In this document: one piece after another, positions 1 through 5,958 of the stretch
Layout: the number at the start of each line of letters is the position of its first letter
Position numbering within the stretch: position 1 is the first letter of the stretch
NCBI GenBank assembly: GCA_043818215.1
Contig: JBDRGC010000021.1
Coordinates: 1 to 6,099, forward strand
From: JBDRGC01 sp043818215
GTDB lineage: Bacteria > Chloroflexota > Anaerolineae > Anaerolineales > UBA11858
DNA length: 6,099 bases
Direction: 5' to 3'
Notes under the pieces: model-generated
What the model was told of the DNA's origin: nothing
The model's input: only the letters and a program-made list of their open reading frames with translations
The model's database searches: none
Position numbers and translations under genes: made by a program

Positions 1-434
1 ATGACTTCTTGTAGGCTGTTACGGATAGACCCGATAAAGCAGAAACCCAGCCCCAAAGATTCGGCTGCCAGCCCGGCGGTTTGCATAGCGATAGACGCAT
101 CCACCGCGGCCAACAGGAAGTTTTCGACATGATCAGCTTCCTGTGTATAGCCCTGCAACTGACAGACCCGCTCGAGGCGGCTGAGGTCGGCACACCAGGT
201 CAAAAAGGCGGGGGCTTGACCAATGTGGGCCTGGTTGCCGCATAATTCCTGCAAACGAGTGCGTTTCTCGACATCAGTCACAACGACAACACTGTACATC
301 TGCAAGTTGGAGGATGTCGAAGTTCGCTGGGCTGCGGCCACGATGGTTTCGATCACCTCGCGGGAAACCGGGTCAGGCTTGTATTCACGCACAGACCCGT
401 GCTTTTTGATCAACTCGATGGTGGGGGTAGTCAT
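1..434 (-). CDS. NfsA/Frp-like FMN-dependent nitroreductase, N-terminal 144 residues (partial)
   Basis: The gene starts at the ATG read from 434 and runs off the left edge, so only 144 residues are visible. Members of this family are flavoproteins that use NAD(P)H to reduce nitro compounds, quinones or flavin in the cytoplasm. Visible marks are an N-terminal helix followed by SVREYKPDPVS (about residues 14-24), the phosphate/FMN-contact stretch RTSTSSNLQMYSVVVVTD (37-54), IGQAPAFLTWCADLSRL (71-87), and the AAESLGLGFCFIGSIRN block (123-139). The last two resemble the NfsA/Frp branch (oxygen-insensitive NADPH type) more than the NfsB branch. The start is supported by AAAGGAGC seven to eight bases upstream. 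It follows nrdJ by only 54 bp with no terminator-like hairpin between, so co-transcription is likely. Its physiological substrate cannot be told from sequence; a link to the reductase upstream is only positional. Confidence 0.88.
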   Translation of the reverse strand, partial: MTTPTIELIKKHGSVREYKPDPVSREVIETIVAAAQRTSTSSNLQMYSVVVVTDVEKRTRLQELCGNQAHIGQAPAFLTWCADLSRLERVCQLQGYTQEADHVENFLLAAVDASIAMQTAGLAAESLGLGFCFIGSIRNSLQEV

Positions 435-488
435 TGGAACGCTCCTTTGAAAAATGAATCTCTGAATAAACCGCGGAGTGCATCAGCA

Positions 489-3086
489 TCAGCACTCACT
501 ATACCCGCAGGCATAACATTTGCGACAGCCCTCCTCGTTGACCACCGCGGCCTGCCCGCATTCGGGGCATAGATCTCCAATTTTGAAAAGAGATTTCTCT
601 GCCAGCGGAACCAACACCACATCGCCATCAGGGTGATGTCCATTGCCCCGCTCAATGCCCGGAACAACAACCCGCTTGGATGAATCTTCCAAATACTCGT
701 GCAACGCTTGAGAGACGCCATCTGGCAAAGAGCGCACCCGATTGGGACCAAACCCCAACGAGCGTCCCCCGCCAATGCCAGCCAACTGGCGTACGATTTC
801 TTCCATGCGTTCCCGCGGCGAGACGGGCGACGCCAACCGCAAAATATAAGACAGCAAACGCCCAATCGACTCGGAGACCGCGGCCGTGTCCGATCCAGTC
901 TTGGAAGTGCTGATAAATATCTCGAATGGCTGGCTACCACCATTCTCGTTGATAGTCACAAAGGCCTTGCCAAGCGGAGTGTCAACCCTATAAGTGCAGC
1001 CTCGTAAACGTCGCGGGCGCGGTTTCTTGGTATCGTGCCACATCTCCAGTTGTTCTCCCGCTAAATTTACATCCTGCGCTTTAGATTTCTCATTCTGTTG
1101 AGCCGCGGCCTTAGTCTCCAGTACCACGTTTTGACGTGATCCTGTCACGTACACAGTAGTGCCCTTGCAGCCCAACTCCCAGGCCAGCCGGTAGACCGTG
1201 GCAACGTCCTCCTCGGTAGCATTGGCCGGAAAATTGACCGTCTTCGACAGACTATTATCCACAAATGCCTGCAAAGCTGCCTGCATGAGCACATGTTCCT
1301 CAGCGCTTATGTCTTGAGAGACCACAAAAACTTCCCGAATATGTTCCGGTACACCTTCGACATTCTGGCAAGTGCCGCTCTCTAAAACCTGCTCGATAAT
1401 TGCCTGCCGACCGACATCGTCTTGCCCTGCTTCCTCAAGTGCCTTCTCGAAAAGTGGGCTGGTATAGGCTAGTTGCATATCGCTCCCATTATCGTTGACG
1501 TGGCGGACATAAGCCAATGCGAAGACTGGCTCGCAGCCGTAGCCCTCGCACCCCGCCACGGTAGCTATAGTCCCGGTTGGGGCGACAGTGGTCTGAGCTG
1601 CATTGCGAATCCCATGCTGGGCGATCCCGTTTACAATGGATTCCCAATCCAATGGAGGTCGCCCCCAATCCTGGGTATATGGGATCAGAGACTGGGGAGG
1701 ATTCCAGGTGAGCTGTTGAGGGTCGTAAATGCTGCCCGTGATGGCGGGGAACGGGCCGCGCGTTTGTGCTAACTCGATGCTGGTGCGCATGGCGTGATAC
1801 CGCACGAACTCCATCACCTGCGAAGCAAACTCCTGTGACTCATCCGACCCGTAGCGGACTCCTGCGTGGTACATCAAATCGCCCAGGCCCATAATCCCCA
1901 AGCCAATCCGACGGGCGCGATAGGCCGCTTCTCTGATCAGCGGCACTGCCGGAACGTAGGCGTTGGCATCGATCACATCATCCAAAAAGATGGTGGCTAA
2001 TGTCACGCTGGCCTGCAATTTCTCCCAGTCAACGGAGCCATCTGCTTTGGTGTGCTGGGCCAGGTTGACGGATCCCAGGCAGCAATTTTCGTAAGGGCCA
2101 AGCCACTGTTCTCCGCAAGGATTCGTCGCTTCCAAATCATAGAGATGCGGCATCGGGTTGCCGCGGTTGGCGGCATCCAGGAAGAGCACACCGGGTTCGC
2201 CGTTGTGGTGAGATTGCTTCACAATCTTATCGAATAGTTCACGGGCGCTAATGCGCTTATGCACCACTATGGGCATGCCTTCTTCTTCATCCTGTTCCAG
2301 AGTGCCACTAAACTCATTGTATTCAGGCGAATCCACATCAGGAAAACGCAATTCCCAATCGTCATCGTTTTCCACCGCCCTCATAAACGCATCGGTTATG
2401 CCAACCGAGATATTGAAATTAGTGATGGCGTTCTCACTGGTCTTGCAAGCGATAAACTCTTCGATATCCGGGTGATCTACGCGCAAGACAGCCATATTAG
2501 CTCCGCGCCTGGAGCCGCCCTGGGCGATCTCACCAAAGGCAATATCATAAACTCGCAAGAAACCCACCGGCCCAGTAGCTTGTCCAGCAGAAGATTTAAC
2601 CAGGGTTCCTTTGGGGCGTAACCGGGAAAAGGAGAATCCATTGCCGCCCCCAGTTTGCTGGATCAGGGCTGCATCGCGCAGGGTTTGAAAGATGCCATCA
2701 CCCCAACGGCCCATGTCATCGCTCAACGGGAGCACAAAACAGGCCGCCAACTGCCCCAGAGGGGTACCAGCCCCCGTGAACGTCGGTGAATTTGGAAAAA
2801 ACTGTTTGGTGGTCAACAAATCATAAAATCGACTCGTTGTAGCAAGGATATCATCATTTCCCCATTGTGCTTCCACTTTCGCAACATGGTAGGCCACCCG
2901 CCAAAACGTCTCTTCGATGCTCTCTATCGTTTCTCTATCTGCCCCCCGCCGGACATAGCGGCGCATGAATACTTGGCGGGCATTCTCGCTCAACTCCACC
3001 TGGCGCGCATCTTCGGGTAGCGGCGGAGTGAATAATAAATTCCCATTTTTATGTTGCACTTTGTGTGCTTCGATATTTAGCACCAT
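489..3086 (-). CDS. nrdJ: Adenosylcobalamin-dependent (class II) ribonucleoside-diphosphate reductase NrdJ
   Basis: This 865-residue enzyme reduces ribonucleotides to deoxyribonucleotides with a thiyl radical generated by adenosylcobalamin, so it needs no oxygen and no small subunit. The active-site signature NPCGEQ is at 322-327: Cys324 is the expected thiyl residue, with Asn322 and Glu326 as its partners. Cys116 (in LAACFVLP) and Cys335 (in ENCCLGSVNL) fit the redox pair that reduces substrate; the 11-residue spacing from Cys324 to Cys335 matches the Thermotoga enzyme. APTGTIA at 502-508 is the phosphate-binding loop. A TSCPD domain begins near CTYRVDTPLGKAFVTIN (697-713). The tail carries a cysteine cluster (840, 843, 854, 857, 860, 865) that may bind metal and shuttle electrons from thioredoxin. 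There is no N-terminal ATP-cone. The start is supported by AGGAGAGG (3092-3099). nrdR lies upstream on the same strand. Confidence 0.97.
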   Translation of the reverse strand: MVLNIEAHKVQHKNGNLLFTPPLPEDARQVELSENARQVFMRRYVRRGADRETIESIEETFWRVAYHVAKVEAQWGNDDILATTSRFYDLLTTKQFFPNSPTFTGAGTPLGQLAACFVLPLSDDMGRWGDGIFQTLRDAALIQQTGGGNGFSFSRLRPKGTLVKSSAGQATGPVGFLRVYDIAFGEIAQGGSRRGANMAVLRVDHPDIEEFIACKTSENAITNFNISVGITDAFMRAVENDDDWELRFPDVDSPEYNEFSGTLEQDEEEGMPIVVHKRISARELFDKIVKQSHHNGEPGVLFLDAANRGNPMPHLYDLEATNPCGEQWLGPYENCCLGSVNLAQHTKADGSVDWEKLQASVTLATIFLDDVIDANAYVPAVPLIREAAYRARRIGLGIMGLGDLMYHAGVRYGSDESQEFASQVMEFVRYHAMRTSIELAQTRGPFPAITGSIYDPQQLTWNPPQSLIPYTQDWGRPPLDWESIVNGIAQHGIRNAAQTTVAPTGTIATVAGCEGYGCEPVFALAYVRHVNDNGSDMQLAYTSPLFEKALEEAGQDDVGRQAIIEQVLESGTCQNVEGVPEHIREVFVVSQDISAEEHVLMQAALQAFVDNSLSKTVNFPANATEEDVATVYRLAWELGCKGTTVYVTGSRQNVVLETKAAAQQNEKSKAQDVNLAGEQLEMWHDTKKPRPRRLRGCTYRVDTPLGKAFVTINENGGSQPFEIFISTSKTGSDTAAVSESIGRLLSYILRLASPVSPRERMEEIVRQLAGIGGGRSLGFGPNRVRSLPDGVSQALHEYLEDSSKRVVVPGIERGNGHHPDGDVVLVPLAEKSLFKIGDLCPECGQAAVVNEEGCRKCYACGYSEC

Positions 3087-3091
3087 GAATA

Positions 3092-3099
3092 CCTCTCCT
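3092..3099 (-). promoter_or_regulatory. nrdJ ribosome binding site
   Basis: Reading the minus strand, AGGAGAGG ends five bases before the ATG at 3086; its AGGAG part is eight bases from the start. It confirms the nrdJ start and shows that the translation signal was left intact by the small insertion element that lies further upstream. Confidence 0.75.
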
Positions 3100-3152
3100 G
3101 AATATCAGATGTAGAATTTGAGTTATGCAAACATCGCCCCCTGGACAAACCT

Positions 3153-3263
3153 AAATAATGCAGTAGCACAAGTGTCACGCACATCGTCCCGATGTTCCTG
3201 CGGATCACGTTTCACGGCGCATGTGCCATTCCCGGGTGACTTTTGCGCTACTGCCAAATAATG
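3153..3263. mobile_element. MITE-like element: 95-bp core with inverted ends and an 8-bp target duplication
   Basis: The octamer AAATAATG occurs at 3153-3160 and again at 3256-3263. Between them are terminal inverted repeats: left CAGTAGCACAAGTGTCAC (3161-3178) and right, read inward on the minus strand, CAGTAGCGCAAAAGTCAC (3236-3253), 15 of 18 identical. The core (3161-3255) is too short for a transposase, so this looks like a non-autonomous miniature element mobilised by a related insertion sequence elsewhere. Its interior has a further hairpin, CATCG-TCC-CGATG at 3182-3194. It sits in the nrdR-nrdJ gap and stops 11 bp short of the nrdR stop codon. The exact ends may shift by one base, because the G at 3160 could belong to either the duplication or the inverted repeat. 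The parent family is not identified. Confidence 0.65.
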
Positions 3264-3274
3264 ATAATCTGAGG

Positions 3275-3724
3275 CTAATTTTCTAACAGGCGGTCGATCT
3301 CACCGCGAATGGAGGCCAGGTCATCCAACCCCAGGTACACAATTGCGTAGCGAATGTAAGCCATATGATCCAAGTTTTTCAGACCTGCGATCACCATATC
3401 CCCCACAACCCGTGAAGATACTTCCGCTCGCCCCATAGCCTGGAGGGCGGCTTCAAGCTCGCCAACCAGACGATCAATATCAGCAGCCGAAACCGGTCGT
3501 TTGACGCACGCGATTTGAATGCCGCGGACGAGTTTTTCGCGGTCGAATTCTTCCCGGGTGCCATCCTGTTTAACTAGCAGCGGAATGGCAAAAATAGGAC
3601 GCTCGTAGGTGCTGTAGCGCTGCGCACATTCCAGGCACTCGCGTCTGCGGCGCACACCACCACGCGCGTCATGCTGTGTATTGAGAACTCGTGAACGTTC
3701 ACCTTGACAATAAGGACAGTACAT
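3275..3724 (-). CDS. nrdR: Transcriptional repressor NrdR (zinc ribbon plus ATP-cone)
   Basis: NrdR represses ribonucleotide reductase genes, and often itself, in response to bound ATP/dATP. The 149-residue product has the family's usual length. A zinc ribbon uses Cys3, Cys6 (MYCPYC) and Cys30, Cys33 (CLEC), followed by the basic stretch RGGVRRRREC and the typical RYSTYERP. The ATP-cone covers about residues 49-139 (LVKQDGTREEFDREKL at its start, MAYIRYAIVYLGLDDL near its end). The frame stays open upstream to another ATG at 3745, but I choose the ATG at 3724: NrdR proteins begin M-x-C-P-x-C, GAGGG (3730-3734) is correctly spaced for it, and the 3745 codon lies inside the palindrome with no spaced ribosome site. 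It is upstream of its presumed target nrdJ and downstream of ftsZ. Confidence 0.96.
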   Translation of the reverse strand: MYCPYCQGERSRVLNTQHDARGGVRRRRECLECAQRYSTYERPIFAIPLLVKQDGTREEFDREKLVRGIQIACVKRPVSAADIDRLVGELEAALQAMGRAEVSSRVVGDMVIAGLKNLDHMAYIRYAIVYLGLDDLASIRGEIDRLLEN

Positions 3725-3729
3725 AAAAA

Positions 3730-3734
3730 CCCTC
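3730..3734 (-). promoter_or_regulatory. nrdR ribosome binding site
   Basis: GAGGG on the minus strand lies five bases before the ATG at 3724. It decides the start in favour of the M-Y-C-P-Y-C form of NrdR over the longer frame from 3745. Confidence 0.6.
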
Positions 3735-3741
3735 AAGAAAG

Positions 3742-3767
3742 ACATACCCCCATATATGGGGGTATGT
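3742..3767. promoter_or_regulatory. Perfect 26-bp palindrome, candidate NrdR autoregulatory operator
   Basis: The left half ACATACCCCCATA (3742-3754) is exactly complementary to the right half (3755-3767), with no loop, so it is a twofold-symmetric site and not a terminator. The centre CCATATATGG shares the C-n-ATATAT-n-G core of published NrdR boxes, though the flanking C and G runs differ from the usual ACA...TGT ends. It lies just downstream of the best -10 candidate and would cover the transcription start of nrdR, a classic repressor position. Binding by NrdR is inferred from the site's place and core, not shown. Confidence 0.6.
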
Positions 3768-3770
3768 TGT

Positions 3771-3797
3771 ATTGTATACCATACCAGTGGTGGTCAA
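3771..3797 (-). promoter_or_regulatory. Candidate sigma-70-type promoter of nrdR
   Basis: On the minus strand, TTGACC (3792-3797) serves as -35 and TACAAT (3771-3776) as -10, with a 15-bp spacer, shorter than the ideal 17. Transcription would start near 3764, inside the 26-bp palindrome, giving a leader of about 40 bases. The region just upstream (roughly 3850-3890) is A/T-rich. A small odd dyad ACCA-G-TGGT (3783-3791) lies in the spacer. Confidence 0.45.
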
Positions 3798-3927
3798 AGA
3801 GACATATTTTAGCACGCTTGTACCATCAACGCAAGTGGCACAGAGTACTATTTACCTTAATTTTTTCTGATTTTTAAAAAGTTTTAATGAGGAGCCAAAA
3901 GATACCAGCTTTCCCCTTAAACGCCCA

Positions 3928-3957
3928 GCGCCCCGCCGGAAGGCAATGGCGGGGCGC
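3928..3957. repeat. GC-rich hairpin between ftsZ and nrdR
   Basis: GCGCCCCGCC (3928-3937) and GGCGGGGCGC (3948-3957) form a perfect 10-bp stem with a 10-base loop. Neither strand has a clear T-run right after the stem, so it is a poor intrinsic terminator by rule. It could still halt or stabilise the ftsZ transcript, which would read into it about 420 bases past the ftsZ stop. The rest of 3798-4035 shows no gene or other structure that I can support. Confidence 0.45.
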
Positions 3958-4039
3958 CCCAGGTAAAAAGACACTCACAGACGCAACCGGGAGGAGGGCC
4001 GGCTGCATCCGCAATTCACAGTACTGCTCTCAGAATAGA

Positions 4040-4144
4040 GGGCAGAGGGTAGAGGGCAGAGGGTAGAGGGTAGAGGACAGAGGGTAGAGGGCAGAGGGTA
4101 GAGGGTAGAGGGTAGAGGGTAGAGGACAGAGGGTAGAGGGCAGA
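4040..4144. repeat. Tandem array of 15 heptamers, consensus GGGTAGA
   Basis: Fifteen uninterrupted 7-bp units are present on the plus strand in three forms: GGGTAGA (T), GGGCAGA (C) and GGACAGA (A). Their order is C T C T T A T C T T T T A T C. Units 1-8 and 8-15 match except at one position, so the array carries a 49-bp higher-order duplication. Runs of GGG separated by four bases meet the usual G-quadruplex pattern on the plus strand, which is the template strand for the minus-strand genes. The frames that stay open across it on the minus strand are by-products of the repeat. Confidence 0.93.
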
Positions 4145-4232
4145 GAGCTGTTTTCGTAGTTGAGCAAAAGTTGGCAGGCTGGTTGTATCTCGTGAGGCGT
4201 GAAACGTGCGCCGGAACCCAAGTGTCACCCCT

Positions 4233-4365
4233 CACGCTCCACGCTCCACGCTCCACGCATCACGCATCACGCATTACGTATCACGCATCACGCTCCACGC
4301 CTCACGCCTCACGCTCCACGCTCCACGCTTCACGCTTCACGCATCACGCCTCATGCCCCACGCTT
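4233..4365. repeat. Tandem array of 19 degenerate heptamers, consensus CACGCNY
   Basis: Nineteen contiguous 7-bp units begin with CACGC in all but two cases (TACGTAT at 4275 and CATGCCC at 4352) and end in TC, AT, CT, TT or CC. The array ends 12 bp beyond the ftsZ stop codon. A complementary stretch TGAGGCGTG (4193-4201) lies upstream and could pair with CACGCCTCA in the array (for example 4296-4304). Seven bases is not a multiple of three, so all three frames stay open and read as seven-residue repeats; no protein is implied. The 88 bp between this array and the GGGTAGA array (4145-4232) shows no gene. Confidence 0.92.
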
Positions 4366-4377
4366 CACCACCGCCAA

Positions 4378-5484
4378 TCAGCGTACCCGATCGCGCAGGA
4401 AAGTGGGGATATCCAGATCTTCCGTATTGAGGGAACGTGGCTGGAATACATCTACCGGTTCTGTCGAAGGCTCCTGCCTTACCGAGATATCGCGCCGCAC
4501 CAGGGGACGCTCCATAATATTGCGAGGCATCCCTGTGCGCTCGAACCCGGTAGCGATCACCGTCACGCGGATCTCTTCACCCATATTGGGATCGATCACC
4601 GCACCGAAGATCAGGTTCACATCGGGGTGCGCGGTCTCTTTGATGATGGCCGCTGCCTGGTTGACCTCGAATAGGGTCAGATCCGGGCCGCCGGTGACAT
4701 TGAACAGAATGCCGCGCGCTCCATCAATGGTGATGTCCAACAGCTTACTGGATATTGCCTGTTCGGCAGCTTCGCGAGCGCGTTCGTCGCCTGAAGCCCG
4801 GCCAACAGCCATCAAAGCCGCGCCGCCCTCCGACATAATGGTGCGCACGTCTGCAAAGTCCAGGTTGATCAGACCGGGGACGGTGATCAGCTCAGAAATA
4901 CCCTGGATTCCCTGGCGCAGCACGTCATCGGCCACGCTGAAGGCCTCTTGCAGGCTGGCGCGCTTGTCCACTATCTGCAGCAAGCGGTCGTTGGGAATCA
5001 CAATCAGAGTGTCGGCCTGATCTTTGAGTTCGCTAATTCCGACCTCGGCAGTTTTTAGCCGGCGAGCGCCCTCGAAGGTGAACGGGCGGGTCACTACACC
5101 AATGGTCAGCGCGCCACTCTCCCTGGCGATCTTTGAAATCACCGGAGATGCGCCTGTTCCCGTGCCACCGCCAATGCCCGCGGTGATAAATACCATATCC
5201 GAACCTTTGAGGACAGCGTAAAGCTCCTCTTCGGATTCCTCTGCAGCCTTGCGCCCAATCTCGGGATCACCACCCGACCCCAGGCCGCGGGTCAGCTTCT
5301 CGCCGATGCGTACTCGAGTCTGGGCTTTGGAAAGCATCAACGCCTGAGAATCGGTGTTGATTGCGACGAAGTCAACACCTTTCAGACCTTCATTGATCAT
5401 ACGGTCAACCGCGTTGCAGCCTCCGCCGCCCACGCCGATGACTTTAATACACGCAAATGATTCAGTTTGATTCATGGTTTGCAT
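4378..5484 (-). CDS. ftsZ: Cell division GTPase FtsZ
   Basis: FtsZ is the tubulin homologue that polymerises with GTP into the cytokinetic ring at the inner face of the membrane. The 368-residue product has normal length. The GTP-binding core starts at IKVIGVGGGGCNAVDRM (13-29). The tubulin signature GGGTGTG is at 105-111, and the synergy loop NLDFADVRTIM (207-217) carries Asp209 and Asp212, which complete the GTPase site of the neighbouring subunit. A short linker leads to the tail DLDIPTFLR (356-364), the conserved peptide that binds FtsA. The frame is open upstream to an ATG at 5586, but I choose 5484: GAGGAGG (5493-5499) is eight bases away, and the longer version would add a non-FtsZ extension encoded by repeat-rich spacer. 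ATG at 5475 is a weaker alternative. ftsA precedes it on the same strand. Confidence 0.98.
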   Translation of the reverse strand: MQTMNQTESFACIKVIGVGGGGCNAVDRMINEGLKGVDFVAINTDSQALMLSKAQTRVRIGEKLTRGLGSGGDPEIGRKAAEESEEELYAVLKGSDMVFITAGIGGGTGTGASPVISKIARESGALTIGVVTRPFTFEGARRLKTAEVGISELKDQADTLIVIPNDRLLQIVDKRASLQEAFSVADDVLRQGIQGISELITVPGLINLDFADVRTIMSEGGAALMAVGRASGDERAREAAEQAISSKLLDITIDGARGILFNVTGGPDLTLFEVNQAAAIIKETAHPDVNLIFGAVIDPNMGEEIRVTVIATGFERTGMPRNIMERPLVRRDISVRQEPSTEPVDVFQPRSLNTEDLDIPTFLRDRVR

Positions 5485-5492
5485 CTTGGGTT

Positions 5493-5499
5493 CCTCCTC
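5493..5499 (-). promoter_or_regulatory. ftsZ ribosome binding site
   Basis: GAGGAGG on the minus strand stands eight bases before the ATG at 5484 and fixes the start of FtsZ. A TACAAT hexamer further upstream (5513-5518) could be a -10 box, overlapping a small dyad GTATC...GATAC (5516-5530), but I see no matching -35, so I do not call a promoter. Confidence 0.85.
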
Positions 5500-5558
5500 G
5501 GAATAATCTAATATTGTATCCTCTCGATACCCAAAGGGCTTTATAGTATTTTGGGCAT

Positions 5559-5625
5559 AAGACTTCCGAAGTCTCCGTAAAACCATCGGAGACTAACATC
5601 GCTCTTCAAGACTTCGGAAGTCTCC
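5559..5625. repeat. Paired dyad elements forming a 15-bp inverted repeat upstream of ftsZ
   Basis: AAGACTTCCGAAGTCTCC (5559-5576) and AAGACTTCGGAAGTCTCC (5608-5625) differ at a single base. Each is itself nearly palindromic (GACTTC-n-GAAGTC), so they are at once direct repeats 49 bp apart and inverted repeats: 5560-5574 is exactly complementary to 5609-5623. Between them a second perfect stem, AGTCTCCG (5570-5577) with CGGAGACT (5587-5594), competes for the same bases. The set lies about 75-140 bp upstream of the ftsZ start. It may be a pair of protein-binding sites, an alternating RNA structure, or a dispersed palindromic repeat. Confidence 0.75.
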
Positions 5626-5684
5626 CCCACTCTTCGAGAAGACACCTTTTTTTGTCTAATTGTTTTCCTGGTGATGGTTAGATG

Positions 5685-5782
5685 GTAAGTGATGAGTAAA
5701 TCACAAAATGCTATAGAAGCCATCCGCGGCAGCGGGGACGCCGCCGGGAGCATCTTCGAAATAGCCCGTCACTTACTTTTTT
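5685..5782. other. Nested hairpin region in the ftsA-ftsZ spacer
   Basis: GTAAGTGA (5685-5692) is complementary to TCACTTAC (5769-5776). Inside lie a small hairpin GTGAT-gagtaa-ATCAC (5689-5704) that competes for the left arm, and an imperfect stem between 5716-5733 and 5740-5757 around the loop GGGGAC. On the plus strand the outer stem is followed at once by TTTTTT (5777-5782), as in an intrinsic terminator. No plus-strand gene precedes it, so either a small plus-strand RNA ends here or the resemblance is accidental. No gene is seen from 5626 to 5896. Confidence 0.4.
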
Positions 5783-5896
5783 ACCACTACCGTTTTCCTT
5801 TCTAAAAGTTATGGCTTCGAGAATTGCAGGATTGTACCAAACAACTCAAGATTTGTACGCGCTTCTTAAGATGTATGTCTAAAAACATCCCCGGCT

Positions 5897-5932
5897 TGTA
5901 GTGCGGGCTTCAGCGTGCTAAAGCCCGCACTA
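5897..5932. repeat. 13-bp perfect hairpin just downstream of ftsA (REP-like palindrome or terminator)
   Basis: GTAGTGCGGGCTT (5897-5909) pairs with AAGCCCGCACTAC (5920-5932) around a 10-base loop that itself has a 3-bp AGC/GCT core. It lies 27 bp past the ftsA stop on the minus strand. The minus-strand sequence after the stem has a GTTTTT run, but it is more than ten bases away, so it is a weak intrinsic terminator. The compact GC-rich form is also typical of dispersed intergenic palindromes. If it does stop transcription, ftsZ would depend on its own promoter in the spacer. Confidence 0.7.
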
Positions 5933-5958
5933 CGAACCAAAATTATTTTCAACATTCT

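Noticed and set aside
1473..1772. 99-codon plus-strand frame
   Set aside because: It is fully antisense to the well-supported nrdJ and shows no recognisable domain.
3087..3274. Cobalamin riboswitch before the B12-dependent nrdJ
   Set aside because: I could not find the B12 box or the other conserved core segments; the structure present is explained by inverted ends with a target duplication.
3725..3745. Longer nrdR start at 3745
   Set aside because: It would add seven residues before the M-x-C-P-x-C zinc ribbon, has no spaced ribosome site and lies in the palindrome.
3975..4256. Minus-strand frames reading repeated Leu-Pro-Ser-Thr-Leu-Tyr-Pro
   Set aside because: They are the GGGTAGA array read in its three frames; a 7-bp unit without stops stays open in every frame.
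4040..4365. CRISPR array
   Set aside because: The repeats are contiguous 7-bp units with no spacers, and no cas gene is in the window.
4199..5020. 273-codon plus-strand open frame
   Set aside because: Its first part is the CACGCNY heptamer array read as protein and the rest is antisense to ftsZ; there is no ribosome site or family resemblance.
5485..5586. Longer ftsZ start at 5586
   Set aside because: It would add 34 residues encoded by the dyad-rich spacer, with no match to FtsZ N-termini, while the 5484 start has a strong GAGGAGG site.
5631..5657. Plus-strand intrinsic terminator (TCTTC-GA-GAAGA, then T-run)
   Set aside because: The stem is only five A/T-rich pairs with a two-base loop, and no plus-strand gene precedes it.
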